This document shows, one piece after another, positions 1 to 8,284 of a DNA stretch of 64,000 nt. Position numbers and translations under genes: made by a program. The stretch's first letter is position 1; each line of letters begins with the position of its first letter. The notes beneath the pieces were generated by a model. The model was not told where the DNA came from and ran no database searches. It saw only the letters and a program-made list of their open reading frames with translations. The stretch is from Nitrincola alkalisediminis (lineage in GTDB: Bacteria > Pseudomonadota > Gammaproteobacteria > Pseudomonadales > Balneatricaceae), in the NCBI RefSeq assembly GCF_009821115.1, contig NZ_VYTY01000002.1, forward strand, positions 124,001 to 188,000, written 5' to 3'.

Positions 1-542
1 TTAACCAAATCCAACACTTCATCGTCATTACGGCCTCGCATAATGACAGCATTCAGTTTGATCCGCTCAAAACCCGCCTCCAATGCGGCGTCTATGCCAG
101 CTAAAACCTTGTTCAGGTCACCAATACGCGTAATGCGTCGAAATTTTTCAGGTTGAAGGGAGTCAAGACTGACATTTAGACGGTGAAGCCCTGCATCTTT
201 TAAAGGCTTTGCAAAACGATCAAGTTGGCTAGCGTTGGTGGTCATCGTAAAATCAGATAAGCCCAAGGTGCCGATATAATCCACCAATTCGACAATGCCA
301 CGACGAACCAAAGGTTCACCTCCCGTCAAACGGATTTTTTCGACCCCTAAGGATGCAAATGCAGACGCCACACGACCAATTTCTTCCAGCGTCAGCACTT
401 GATCTCGCGGCAGAAACGTCATTTTTTCGCTCATGCAATACACACAACGAAAATCACAGCGATCCGTCACGGACAAACGCACATAACTCACACGGCGACC
501 AAACTTATCAATTAAAGCGGTGGGGACAGTCAGGCTATTCAT
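1..542 (-). CDS. moaA: GTP 3',8-cyclase MoaA (partial, C-terminus beyond window)
   Basis: Radical-SAM enzyme for the first step of molybdopterin synthesis, GTP to 3',8-cyclo-7,8-dihydro-GTP, in the cytoplasm. About 180 N-terminal residues are present. The [4Fe-4S]/SAM motif C29-x3-C33-x2-C36 is visible in the family context [10 protein letters not shown], and the SAM-binding GGEP motif lies at residues 74-77. The C-terminal substrate cluster lies outside the window. The ATG at 542 overlaps the end of moaE by 8 bp, so translation is probably coupled. It is the last gene seen of the leftward unit mobB-moeA-moaCD-moaE-moaA. Identity is certain; only the length is unknown. Confidence 0.95.
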   Translation of the reverse strand, partial: MNSLTVPTALIDKFGRRVSYVRLSVTDRCDFRCVYCMSEKMTFLPRDQVLTLEEIGRVASAFASLGVEKIRLTGGEPLVRRGIVELVDYIGTLGLSDFTMTTNASQLDRFAKPLKDAGLHRLNVSLDSLQPEKFRRITRIGDLNKVLAGIDAALEAGFERIKLNAVIMRGRNDDEVLDLV

Positions 543-999
543 TGGCATTCTCCCACCGTCTCACGGCATCACTATCTGAATGACGAGCAGCAACCCAATA
601 GTCACCTGAACGACTGTGCTCCTTCTTCCAAAAGGGGGCCTGCGTTTTCAAGTAATCCATCACGAAATTACACGCATCAAACGCCGCTTGACGATGCGCC
701 GACGCAACCGCCACTAAAACGATTGGATCTCCGGGGGTCAAACGACCGATTCGATGAATAATGGTGATTGCCTCTAGTGGCCAACGCTCTTGAGCGGACT
801 TAGCGATCTCCTGTAATGACTGCTCTGTCATACCCGGATAGTGCTCTAGAGTTAACGCAACCACGTCGGGGCGTTCATTAAAGTCTCGAACATAGCCTAT
901 AAAATTGACAACAGCACCAATATCGCTTCTAGCATGAGTGATGGCGTCTATTTCCTGTCCAGCATTAAAAACCTCTGGCTGTACACGGATACGAATCAT
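535..999 (-). CDS. moaE: Molybdopterin synthase catalytic subunit MoaE
   Basis: Large subunit of MPT synthase, which transfers sulfur from the MoaD thiocarboxylate to cPMP. The chosen ATG at 999 gives 154 residues starting [11 protein letters not shown], normal for the family; a longer reading of the same frame would run back into the preceding gene. A GGAGGT ribosome site lies just upstream, inside the end of moaCD. The catalytic lysine region [11 protein letters not shown] (about residues 117-127) and the H-R-I-G-R-L-xx-GD block (82-91) are family hallmarks. Its partner MoaD is encoded as the C-terminal half of the upstream fusion gene. Confidence 0.95.
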   Translation of the reverse strand: MIRIRVQPEVFNAGQEIDAITHARSDIGAVVNFIGYVRDFNERPDVVALTLEHYPGMTEQSLQEIAKSAQERWPLEAITIIHRIGRLTPGDPIVLVAVASAHRQAAFDACNFVMDYLKTQAPFWKKEHSRSGDYWVAARHSDSDAVRRWENANE

Positions 1000-1000
1000 C

Positions 1001-1801
1001 TCAACCTCCCGTGACTGGTGGGAAAAATGCAACCTCATCCCCAGGATGAACCTGCGCGTTACGGTCAACCATGGTTTGATTCACAGCGACTAACAAGGAC
1101 TCATTTGCGAAGGCTTGAGCCAAACAGGCATCTTGCGCAACCAACCCTTGAATGACATCACTCACTGTTGCATCGATAGGAAGTTCATGACAATTCAGAA
1201 CACATTCATCACGTTGCACCTGTTCTCTTAAATGGGCAAAGAAACGAACACGAATATTTTGATCAGATGCTTTTTCCAAGGCACTAGAGATTGGCAACAC
1301 ATCAACAGGTATCGTTGACTCTTCTGCCCCCAAACTCCAATCACCAGACTTACCCCCACGCTTTTCTAACACCTGTATCTCACCAATGACCATGTGTTTA
1401 TCAACCGCTTTACACATATCATATAAGGTCAGAGCCGCCACTGACACAGAGGTCAAGGCTTCCATTTCGACCCCTGTTTGACCTGCCAACTTGCAGGTTG
1501 CATACACTCGCATACCCGGAAGCTCAGGATCGGCTTCAAACTCAACACTGACTTTTGAAAGCATCAAGGGGTGGCAAAGGGGGATTAAATCCGACGTACG
1601 TTTAGCCGCTTGAATACCTGCAATACGCGCTGTCGCAAGCACATCGCCTTTAGCATGGCGCTCCGTCATGATCATTTCGAGTGTTTCTGGGCGCATTTTA
1701 ATTGAAGCGCAGGCCGTCGCACTGCGAGCTGTAAGCGCCTTGCCGGACACATCAACCATGTGCGCTTGACCTTTGGAATCGATATGCGTCAATTTAGTCA
1801 T
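1001..1801 (-). CDS. MoaC-MoaD fusion: cPMP synthase joined to the MPT synthase small subunit
   Basis: 266 residues. Positions 1-160 are MoaC, which converts cyclo-dihydro-GTP to cPMP. Conserved K51, LCHPL (75-79), GVEMEALT (110-117), D128 and K131 fall at the usual MoaC positions. A linker of about 20 residues leads to MoaD (183-266), a ubiquitin-like sulfur carrier ending in the required free Gly-Gly (PPVTGG). The frame is unbroken and the gene lies between moeA and moaE where separate moaC and moaD would be expected, so it looks like a true fusion rather than an annotation join. Fusing MoaC to the N-terminus keeps the functional C-terminus free. Both activities are probably retained; their physical coupling is inferred. 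Confidence 0.93.
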   Translation of the reverse strand: MTKLTHIDSKGQAHMVDVSGKALTARSATACASIKMRPETLEMIMTERHAKGDVLATARIAGIQAAKRTSDLIPLCHPLMLSKVSVEFEADPELPGMRVYATCKLAGQTGVEMEALTSVSVAALTLYDMCKAVDKHMVIGEIQVLEKRGGKSGDWSLGAEESTIPVDVLPISSALEKASDQNIRVRFFAHLREQVQRDECVLNCHELPIDATVSDVIQGLVAQDACLAQAFANESLLVAVNQTMVDRNAQVHPGDEVAFFPPVTGG

Positions 1802-3121
1802 CTAATTTCCTTCAATAAAATGCGTGGACTGCCAACCCGGGAGCCAAGTGCTAAAAGGGTAGACTGTCACGAGTTCGCCTTGGTTCACTTGCGCTTGGGT
1901 GTCATGAAGACGTATGAGGCAATTCCCTTGATGCATAGAGGTGAGAATACCCGAACCTTGACGTCCAGTCGTCACAACCTGAGCCTGCCCTTGACGATCA
2001 AAACTGAGCACTCCTCGATGAAAATCACTGCGCCCCAAGCGACTTTTCATGGGCTCACCCGCTTTCGCTGATAACGTCAGTCCTTGCCAATCCTGCTCTC
2101 CCTGTAAACGCCGAATTAAAGGCTGTATGACCAGCATCAAGGTAACTAAGCTTGCTACTGGATTTCCGGGCAAGCCTGCAAACAAACAGTCTGCTGGAGA
2201 TGTCTCTGACAGCAAACGTCCAAACGCTAAAGGTCGGCCAGGCCGAATTGCCAACTGCCAAAAGCCAATTTCACCTAAGGCCGACACGGCTTGTTTGACA
2301 TAATCCGCTTCCCCAACCGAAACGCCACCACTGGTCAACACCAAGGTTGCCGAGTGTTGAGCCGCTGCCAATGCATCGGTCAATAAGGGTAAGTCATCCG
2401 GCAAAATCCCCATATCCAATACATCACAGCCCAAAGATCGCAGACTGCTTAGCAATGTAAAACGATTGGTATCGTAAATGCCCCCAGGCGAGAGGATCTG
2501 CCCAGGTGCATGCACCTCGTCACCCGTGGAAAAAACGGCCACCTTGACGGGTTTGTAAACAGTGATCTGAGCGAAGCCCAAGGATGCCAGGAGACCGATC
2601 TGCACTGAAGACAAACGTTGTCCTGCTCGTAACAAACAACGCCCCTCTTGAATATCCTCACCGGCTTGCCGAACATTGCTGCCTGACGTCGGCTGCTTTG
2701 CTAACGGAATAATCAATGTTTCTCCGTTGAGTTGGCAAACCTCCTTCATCACAACGGTATCGGCACCGTCTGGCATCGGCGCCCCTGTCGTGATTTTAAA
2801 GGCATGCCCTGACTGCAAGACTGAGCTGGGAGCTTGCCCTGCAAGCACAGTACCCTGAACAATCCAATGCTCCCTTTGACCAAGATCACTGCCCTTCACC
2901 GCATACCCATCCATCGCCGAATTCCGATGAGGCGGAACATTCATTGGCGACACAACATCCGACGCCAAAACGCGCTGATGGGCTGATGACAGATCAATGA
3001 CTTCAATTGCGGGGGGCTGTTGAACACTCAACAATATACGCTCAACAGCCTCCTCAAGGCGCAAAAAAGGATCAGCTCCCGGTTCAATAAAATCAAAGCA
3101 GGAAAGTGGTTGATCAGTCAT
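1802..3121 (-). CDS. moeA: Molybdopterin molybdenumtransferase MoeA (first copy)
   Basis: Inserts molybdate or tungstate into adenylylated molybdopterin. 439 residues with the MoeA hallmarks NSAMDGYA (67-74), STGDE (198-202), TSGGVSVGE (263-271) and GLPGNPVAS (316-324). The start overlaps the end of mobB by 8 bp and the stop directly abuts the moaCD start, so it sits in one tight operon. A second MoeA (10344-11561) shares the motifs but differs clearly in sequence. With a tungstate importer next door, one copy may serve tungsten and the other molybdenum; that division is inference. Confidence 0.95.
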   Translation of the reverse strand: MTDQPLSCFDFIEPGADPFLRLEEAVERILLSVQQPPAIEVIDLSSAHQRVLASDVVSPMNVPPHRNSAMDGYAVKGSDLGQREHWIVQGTVLAGQAPSSVLQSGHAFKITTGAPMPDGADTVVMKEVCQLNGETLIIPLAKQPTSGSNVRQAGEDIQEGRCLLRAGQRLSSVQIGLLASLGFAQITVYKPVKVAVFSTGDEVHAPGQILSPGGIYDTNRFTLLSSLRSLGCDVLDMGILPDDLPLLTDALAAAQHSATLVLTSGGVSVGEADYVKQAVSALGEIGFWQLAIRPGRPLAFGRLLSETSPADCLFAGLPGNPVASLVTLMLVIQPLIRRLQGEQDWQGLTLSAKAGEPMKSRLGRSDFHRGVLSFDRQGQAQVVTTGRQGSGILTSMHQGNCLIRLHDTQAQVNQGELVTVYPFSTWLPGWQSTHFIEGN

Positions 3122-3677
3122 AACCCCTCACTTGCGATGCAGGGCTCACATGAGAAAGCTGACTCATATCGAGAACAAACTGTTCAATTTGAGTAATCGA
3201 ATTAATATCCAATACGGGTAGAGGGCAGTCTTGACTCAATTCGGCGAATGAATCAGTGGCAACGGCAATGATTGTCGGGTCATTAGGATACAGCAGTGGT
3301 TTACCCACGCAGGCTCGATAAAGCTCAATTTTGGGATAGGTTTCTGCTTTAAACCCCTCTACTAAAATTAAGTCTAGCTCATTTACGTGCAGTTGACCGA
3401 CGAGGGTCCGTAAATCGGGGAGTTCGGGCTGTGCGGATTCAATCATTAAGGCACTGCGCTTGGCCGATGCAATCAGCATCTGACTGGCACCCGCATGACG
3501 CAATTCGTAACTGTCTTTACCCGGAATATCAACATCAAAATCATGATGTGCGTGTTTAATACAACCAACCCGTAACCCACGTTGTTTTAGTCTTGGCAGC
3601 AGCTGGGTGAGCAGCGTGGTTTTACCCGTTCCACTCCAAGCCGCAAAACCCAGTAAGGGTAGAGAAAACTCGCTCAT
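3114..3677 (-). CDS. mobB: Molybdopterin-guanine dinucleotide biosynthesis adaptor MobB
   Basis: GTP-binding protein that assists MobA in adding GMP to Mo-molybdopterin to give the bis-MGD cofactor used by formate dehydrogenases. The chosen ATG at 3677 gives 187 residues; the P-loop AWSGTGKTT is at 13-21, followed by the family's IKHAHHDFDVD and a VEGFK block. A longer in-frame extension to 3737 is rejected because it would overlap the candidate sigma-54 promoter at 3716-3731 and adds residues unlike MobB. First gene of the mobB-moeA-moaCD-moaE-moaA run; its end overlaps moeA by 8 bp. Confidence 0.93.
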   Translation of the reverse strand: MSEFSLPLLGFAAWSGTGKTTLLTQLLPRLKQRGLRVGCIKHAHHDFDVDIPGKDSYELRHAGASQMLIASAKRSALMIESAQPELPDLRTLVGQLHVNELDLILVEGFKAETYPKIELYRACVGKPLLYPNDPTIIAVATDSFAELSQDCPLPVLDINSITQIEQFVLDMSQLSHVSPASQVRGYD

Positions 3678-3715
3678 ATCGATGACAGGTCCTATCGTTA
3701 TTATTCCAATACAGC

Positions 3716-3731
3716 AGCAAAGAGCATTCCA
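3716..3731 (-). promoter_or_regulatory. Candidate sigma-54 (-24/-12) promoter for mobB-moeA-moa genes
   Basis: On the minus strand the site reads TGGAATGCTCTTTGCT: GG and GC separated by 10 bases, with TTGC at -12, matching about 10 of the 12 defined positions of TGGCAC-GN4-TTGCW. The mobB start is 39 bp downstream, leaving a leader of about 30 nt. It occupies the only sizeable gap (100 bp) between mobA and mobB, so the cofactor genes can be expressed independently of tup. A partial enhancer-like element GAGTTAAAATTA lies at 3802-3813, but it is weak. Confidence 0.6.
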
Positions 3732-3776
3732 CACCAAAGGTGAAAAAAATAACCATCAATCTAGAATTAATACAAA

Positions 3777-4373
3777 TTAAACGTTATTCATTTGATCTAA
3801 CGAGTTAAAATTACGCAAACTGTCAGAATCCACGACTACTTTAGCCATACCCACACTGGCATACCAACGATCAGGCTTTCGCTCTCCCTCTTCAAGTGCT
3901 TGCAACAAATTTGGTAAAAGTTGGCGATGCAACAATACAACCATCGGCTGCAAAAACTCACCATCAGCGGCAACCACAATCTTAGCATTCGACTCACAAG
4001 CCGCCTGATAAAAATGCTCAACGAGGTCTAACGCAAGAAAAGGACCATCACAGGGAACAAACATCACCCAATCATGCTGTGCAGCCTGAAGACCTGTCGC
4101 AATCCCCAGCATCGGCCCCTGAAACCCGCCTTCAATATCTGGCACAACCTGCAGACCTAATGCTCGATACGCATCAATCGAACGATTGGCATTTATAATC
4201 AACTCATCAACCTGAGGCTGAAAGCGCGATACAACTCGCTCAATCATGGGCACGCCTTGATAAGGCACCCAGCCTTTATCGACCCCACCCATGCGCTGCC
4301 CCTGCCCTCCGGCAAGTATCACTCCGCTGATACTGACCTTCGTGCGTGGAGTATTGTTACGATGATTGACCAT
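3777..4373 (-). CDS. mobA: Molybdenum cofactor guanylyltransferase MobA
   Basis: Transfers GMP from GTP to Mo/W-molybdopterin to make the guanine dinucleotide form. 198 residues, normal length. The nucleotidyltransferase signature LAGGQGQRMGGVDKG is at residues 20-34, preceded by a short polar N-terminal extension. Also visible are NANRS (about 63), DIEGGFQGPMLG (about 79-90) and the metal-binding VPCDGPFL (about 105). Its start overlaps tupC by 17 bp, so it is translationally tied to the tungstate importer. Confidence 0.95.
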   Translation of the reverse strand: MVNHRNNTPRTKVSISGVILAGGQGQRMGGVDKGWVPYQGVPMIERVVSRFQPQVDELIINANRSIDAYRALGLQVVPDIEGGFQGPMLGIATGLQAAQHDWVMFVPCDGPFLALDLVEHFYQAACESNAKIVVAADGEFLQPMVVLLHRQLLPNLLQALEEGERKPDRWYASVGMAKVVVDSDSLRNFNSLDQMNNV

Positions 4374-4995
4374 GTAAACGCCCTTCTTTTAATACCCAAG
4401 ATTCATGACACATACTCAATAAAGATCCAGACTGGTGCGCCGTTAGAAGCACCCCTGCGCCCTCATCCAGAATGTGCTTAACCAAATCACCAAAGCGCAA
4501 AACAGCCTCCGTATCTAAACTGGCTATCGGCTCATCTAGCAACCAAAAGGTGGGACGGCATAGCCAAGCTCTTGCCATTGCTAGAGCTTGCCGTTGCCCC
4601 CCCGATAAGGTTCTCGCTGACTGACCCGCCAACTCAGTCAACCCAGCCCACGACATGGCCTCATCAAGACGCGATACACTCTCTTTTTTGCTCAGTCGTT
4701 GACTGTTTAACACTAAACGCAAATTTTCTCGAACGGTCACATCGAATAAATAGGGATGCTGATGCAGATAACAGACACGTCCATCACCCACCTTTAGTGC
4801 ATTTAAGCCCACACTCACTTTGCCACTGTCCGGCTTTAACAAACCAGATAAGACTTTCATCAGTGTGGTTTTACCACTGCCATTTGCTCCCTGCAAATGA
4901 ATGAATCGAGATGCAGGTAACACCAAGCGATCGACTTGCCAGAGCGTTTTTCCACCATAACGAATGCTGATATTCTCTGCCGATAAACGGGTCAT
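4357..4995 (-). CDS. tupC: Tungstate ABC transporter ATP-binding protein TupC
   Basis: ATPase of the tungstate importer. The chosen ATG at 4995 gives 212 residues and forms an ATGA overlap with the tupB stop; in-frame sequence further upstream is tupB in another frame. Walker A GANGSGKTT is at 36-44, the Q-loop is YLHQHPYLFD (about 76-85), the signature LSGGQ is at 130-134, Walker B WLLDEP is at 151-156 and the H-switch is TAHQS (about 186). The short length without a C-terminal regulatory domain fits Tup-type rather than ModC proteins. The transported ion is assigned from the TupA partner. Confidence 0.9.
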   Translation of the reverse strand: MTRLSAENISIRYGGKTLWQVDRLVLPASRFIHLQGANGSGKTTLMKVLSGLLKPDSGKVSVGLNALKVGDGRVCYLHQHPYLFDVTVRENLRLVLNSQRLSKKESVSRLDEAMSWAGLTELAGQSARTLSGGQRQALAMARAWLCRPTFWLLDEPIASLDTEAVLRFGDLVKHILDEGAGVLLTAHQSGSLLSMCHESWVLKEGRLHGQSS

Positions 4996-5699
4996 TGTGA
5001 TACACCTTGAATACTGCGACCGCGACTCATGCCAACCAATAGATTTAACAACAATGCTAAAACCAAAAGAACAATTCCTAAAGCAATACCTTGAACATAT
5101 TCGCCTTTCGTCGTTTCTAGGGCAATGGAAGTCGTAATGGTTCGTGTATAACCCGCGATATTCCCGCCCACCATCATTGCGCATCCCACTTCTGCGATAA
5201 TCCGTCCAAAAGCGGCGACCAAAGCTGCCAGAACCGCAAACTTAACCTCCCGCGTAATCAACCACAGCGTTTTTAATCGCGAACAACCAAGGGTACGGGC
5301 TGTCTCCCAAGCGTGTCGAGACACCCCTTGATACGCCGCATGAAGCATGGTTACCAATAAGGGAAAACAAATCAGAATCTGGCCAAGAATCATGGCAGGC
5401 TGCGTAAAAAGCAAGCGTAGATCGCCAAAGGGCCCATTACGCGATAACAACAAAACCAAAATCAAACCAATCACAACGGTTGGAATAGACAAGAGTGTAT
5501 TGTTCAAGGTCACAATCATCCAATGCCCCGGAAATCGCCAAAAACTCAAAGCAAAACCCAAAAGCAATGCAACAGGCAACGCCAAAAACAACGCCGTTAG
5601 CGACACTTTAAAGGAGACAAGAATAATCCCCCAGAGGGCGGCATCGCCAGACAAAAGCAAGGCCAGTGCGTCAAAGGTAGCCTGAGAAATGGATTCCAC
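4992..5699 (-). CDS. tupB: Tungstate ABC transporter permease TupB
   Basis: Inner-membrane permease of 235 residues with about five or six hydrophobic helices. The conserved cytoplasmic loop contacting the ATPase includes ARTLGCSRLKTLW (about 132-144). The TupB-like stretch EVGCAMMVGGNIAGYTRTI (about 168-186) supports the tungstate family over phosphate or molybdate permeases. The start is GTG at 5699, supported by GGAG 8 nt upstream. It lies downstream of tupA beyond a hairpin terminator and overlaps tupC by 4 bp. Confidence 0.9.
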   Translation of the reverse strand: MESISQATFDALALLLSGDAALWGIILVSFKVSLTALFLALPVALLLGFALSFWRFPGHWMIVTLNNTLLSIPTVVIGLILVLLLSRNGPFGDLRLLFTQPAMILGQILICFPLLVTMLHAAYQGVSRHAWETARTLGCSRLKTLWLITREVKFAVLAALVAAFGRIIAEVGCAMMVGGNIAGYTRTITTSIALETTKGEYVQGIALGIVLLVLALLLNLLVGMSRGRSIQGVSQ

Positions 5700-5765
5700 G
5701 CAATTTTCTCCAACATTTAAGGCATGAAAAAAATGACTGACGTTAATCTAGCAAGTGCTTAAGAT

Positions 5766-5792
5766 CAATAAAAACGCCCCAATTAGGGGCGT
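5766..5792 (-). terminator. Rho-independent terminator between tupA and tupB (probable attenuator)
   Basis: Inverted repeat ACGCCCC-(5)-GGGGCGT at 5774-5792, followed on the minus strand by TTTTTAT. It lies inside the tup operon, so it probably terminates part of the transcripts and gives more binding protein than permease, a common arrangement for ABC importers. Confidence 0.8.
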
Positions 5793-5824
5793 AAATCAAA
5801 CAAATGTAAGAAGGTAAAGCGTAC

Positions 5825-6637
5825 TTATTCAGAATCTGCCGACGCAAAAAACAAAGCCTCACCCTCGATTTGAAACGCATTGATCAAACGTTGACCCTCG
5901 GTGGAGACCAGCCAATCGGAAAGTTGCCGAGCCAGATCAACCTTCACATGAGGATGTCTCTCTGGATTAACTAAAATAACCTGGTAAGGATTGAATAAAC
6001 GCTCATCGCCTTCGTAAACAAGCGCTAAATCTAACTTACTTTTCATCGCTAACCAAGTACCGCGATCCGTTAAAGCATAAGCTTGTAACTCATCCGCAAT
6101 CGATAACACTCGCCCCATACCTTGCCCAACGGCGCGGTAGCCAGCAAATGGCAATGTGATATTTGCGGCGTGCCAAATTTCATTCTCTTTAATGTGTGTA
6201 CCCGAATCATCACCCCGTGAAATAAACATGGCATCACGCGCAACCATTTGCGTAAAGGCGTCAACAGCACTGTTAACCTCTTTCAATCCTGAAGGATCAT
6301 TTAACGGGCCGACAATCACAAAATCATTGTACATGAGTGCTTTCGGTTCAATGCCATACCCAGCAGCCACAAATGCAGCTTCTGCTTCAGGTGCATGCGT
6401 CATCACTAAGTCAACATCGCCATCCTGACCCAAGCGTAAAGCCGCACCGGTACCCACCGATATCACATGCACCTGCACACCTGTTTTGGCTTCGAACTCA
6501 GGCAGTAAAAAGTCGAGCAGGCCTGAGTTATAGGTACTCGTAGTAGTCGCTAATCGAAGCTGGGCATCTGCAAAGGACAGCCCCGAGTTTACGAAAAGGC
6601 TGATCAGCAGAAGTCCGAATATCAAACGTTTTATCAT
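5825..6637 (-). CDS. tupA: Tungstate-binding periplasmic protein TupA
   Basis: Substrate-binding protein of the tungstate importer, 270 residues with a Sec signal peptide (cleavage near residue 24, after LSFADA). The mature protein opens with the ligand-binding LRLATTTSTYNSG block; the TTTS motif (31-34) is typical of TupA and differs from ModA and WtpA. The conserved VGTGAALRLG, DLVMTHAPEAE and NDFVIVGP follow. AGGA lies 7 nt before the ATG at 6637. A sigma-54-like promoter sits 52 bp upstream and a divergent sigma-54 response regulator gene follows. High-affinity tungstate uptake suggests a tungsten-dependent enzyme, most likely the formate dehydrogenase in this window. Confidence 0.93.
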   Translation of the reverse strand: MIKRLIFGLLLISLFVNSGLSFADAQLRLATTTSTYNSGLLDFLLPEFEAKTGVQVHVISVGTGAALRLGQDGDVDLVMTHAPEAEAAFVAAGYGIEPKALMYNDFVIVGPLNDPSGLKEVNSAVDAFTQMVARDAMFISRGDDSGTHIKENEIWHAANITLPFAGYRAVGQGMGRVLSIADELQAYALTDRGTWLAMKSKLDLALVYEGDERLFNPYQVILVNPERHPHVKVDLARQLSDWLVSTEGQRLINAFQIEGEALFFASADSE

Positions 6638-6688
6638 ATTGAGTCCTTTTTATTCTGTGGCTTATAAGAAAAGTTACAACTCACAGTT

Positions 6689-6704
6689 TGCAATCTAAAG
6701 ACCA
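6689..6704 (-). promoter_or_regulatory. Candidate sigma-54 (-24/-12) promoter for tupA
   Basis: The minus strand reads TGGTCTTTAGATTGCA: TGG, then TTGCA with exact GG-N10-GC spacing. The tupA ATG is 52 bp downstream of the -12 end. The intergenic region is shared with the divergent NtrC-type regulator at 6881, which is itself a sigma-54 activator. Confidence 0.6.
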
Positions 6705-6803
6705 GTATTTTTAAAGAAAGCGTCCAAACTCACACAGTTCGCGGCCTAAATAAAAAACCTAAGCAGAAAACCAAAGCACATTCTATAAGCGTATCTTCTT
6801 AAA

Positions 6804-6846
6804 TTGAGACAAAATTACACATATAGAATGGGATATGAGACAATTC
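6804..6846. promoter_or_regulatory. Two direct GAGACAA repeats, candidate enhancer sites for the sigma-54 activator
   Basis: TTGAGACAAAATT (6804-6816) and ATGAGACAATT (6835-6845) lie 31 bp apart, about three helical turns, and 100-140 bp upstream of the tupA -24 element, the usual distance for an NtrC-type enhancer. A GAGACAAAAT copy recurs upstream of the fdh promoter (20031-20040) and a one-mismatch copy recurs between DUF3305 and fdhD (21232-21244). They also lie just upstream of the regulator's own gene, so autoregulation is possible. Confidence 0.45.
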
Positions 6847-6880
6847 GTAGCAGCCTGTTTAAAAAACTCTGAGTAACGCG

Positions 6881-8284
6881 ATGACTTCTTCCACTCTTGA
6901 TTACAACTTGTGCCGTTCAGCTTCTGTATTGGTCGTTGATGATGAATCAGGCATGCGCAGCTTTTTACAAAAAGCTCTTCAAAAACACTTTGGCTTAGTT
7001 GAGGTTGCGGGAAGCATCGATCTAGCTGAAGAAATTCGACGCCGCTGCCACTTTGATTTATTGATTGTCGACGTAAAACTGCCGGGGCGCTCTGGGATTG
7101 AGTGGCATGAAGCCCTTGATGATCCCAATCGGCACTCAGACGTTATTTTCATGACCGCCTACGCAGAATTGGACACGGCTATTCAGGCACTACGTGTGGG
7201 GGCGGCTGACTTTATTCTCAAGCCCTTTCGACTTGAACAAATGATGAACGCCGTCATGCGCGTACTCAAACGTAGACAACTCGCCCGAGAGAACTTTTTA
7301 TTACGGCGAGAAGTCACGCGTTACCTTGAATCGGAAACCCCCATGCTCGGCAACAGCAACGCGATCAAACGCCTTGAGGCAGTGATTCGACGCGTTGCTC
7401 CAACTCCCTCTGCCGTATTGATAGAAGGTGAGTCGGGCACAGGAAAGGAACTCGTCGCACGCGCGTTGCACCAACATTCGGGACGTGAGGGTCCGTTTGT
7501 ACCGGTCAACTGCGGTGCTATCTCACCCGAACTCCTTGAAGCAGAGCTGTTTGGCCATACTAAAGGCGCCTTTACCGGTGCTGACCGCGCGCGTGAAGGT
7601 CTGTTTACCTATGCCGCTGGGGGCACTCTATTCCTAGACGAAATTGGTGAACTGCCTTTAAGCATGCAAGCCAAACTCCTGCGAGCACTTGAGCAAAAAA
7701 CCATTCGTCCAGTTGGAAGTGAACGAGAGATCCCTACTCAGGTTCGTATTTTAGCAGCAACCAACCGAAAGTTGAGTGAAGAAGTCAAAGCCCATCATTT
7801 TCGTGAAGATTTATTCTTTCGCTTAAACGTACTGACTCTAACCCTTCCCCCTTTGCGTGACCGTGTAGAAGACCTTCCGCAACTTGCTCACTATTTCTCA
7901 CGTAAGCTTTCATCTGATTTAGGCCTACCGGCTGTTCCCTTTACGCATGATGACCTCAAAGCTATGCAGTCCCATAGCTGGCCCGGCAACATCCGAGAAC
8001 TCAAGAACTTTATCGAACGGTGTATCCTTTTAGGTCATCTCCCCCTAGACGAACTCATTCATGATGAAGATGACCAAAACCTAGGCGCTGGCTATCCAAG
8101 TTGCTGGCCCTTAGAAGAAGTTGAAAAACGACATATTTTAAGAGTACTGAGTGCTTGTGAAGGCAACAAATCAGCCGCGGCGCGCCAACTCGGAGTTGCG
8201 CGCAAAACACTGGATCGCAAACTGGTCAGCTGGATGGAAACGGATATTAGCGCCCCGATGCTCATGGACATTGATGAACCATGA
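6881..8284 (+). CDS. NtrC-family sigma-54-dependent response regulator
   Basis: 467 residues. Receiver domain 14-130 with phosphoacceptor D64 (LIVDVKLPG); AAA+ domain about 150-385 with Walker A GESGTGKE (183-190) and the sigma-54-contacting GAFTGA loop (229-234); C-terminal Fis-type HTH (about 415-450, ending in SAAARQLGVARKTLDRKL). It overlaps the downstream kinase gene by 4 bp (ATGA), so the two form a cognate pair. Its place divergent to tupA, together with five nearby sigma-54-like promoters, suggests that it controls tungstate uptake, cofactor and formate dehydrogenase genes. That target set is inferred, not shown. Confidence 0.93.
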   Translation: MTSSTLDYNLCRSASVLVVDDESGMRSFLQKALQKHFGLVEVAGSIDLAEEIRRRCHFDLLIVDVKLPGRSGIEWHEALDDPNRHSDVIFMTAYAELDTAIQALRVGAADFILKPFRLEQMMNAVMRVLKRRQLARENFLLRREVTRYLESETPMLGNSNAIKRLEAVIRRVAPTPSAVLIEGESGTGKELVARALHQHSGREGPFVPVNCGAISPELLEAELFGHTKGAFTGADRAREGLFTYAAGGTLFLDEIGELPLSMQAKLLRALEQKTIRPVGSEREIPTQVRILAATNRKLSEEVKAHHFREDLFFRLNVLTLTLPPLRDRVEDLPQLAHYFSRKLSSDLGLPAVPFTHDDLKAMQSHSWPGNIRELKNFIERCILLGHLPLDELIHDEDDQNLGAGYPSCWPLEEVEKRHILRVLSACEGNKSAAARQLGVARKTLDRKLVSWMETDISAPMLMDIDEP

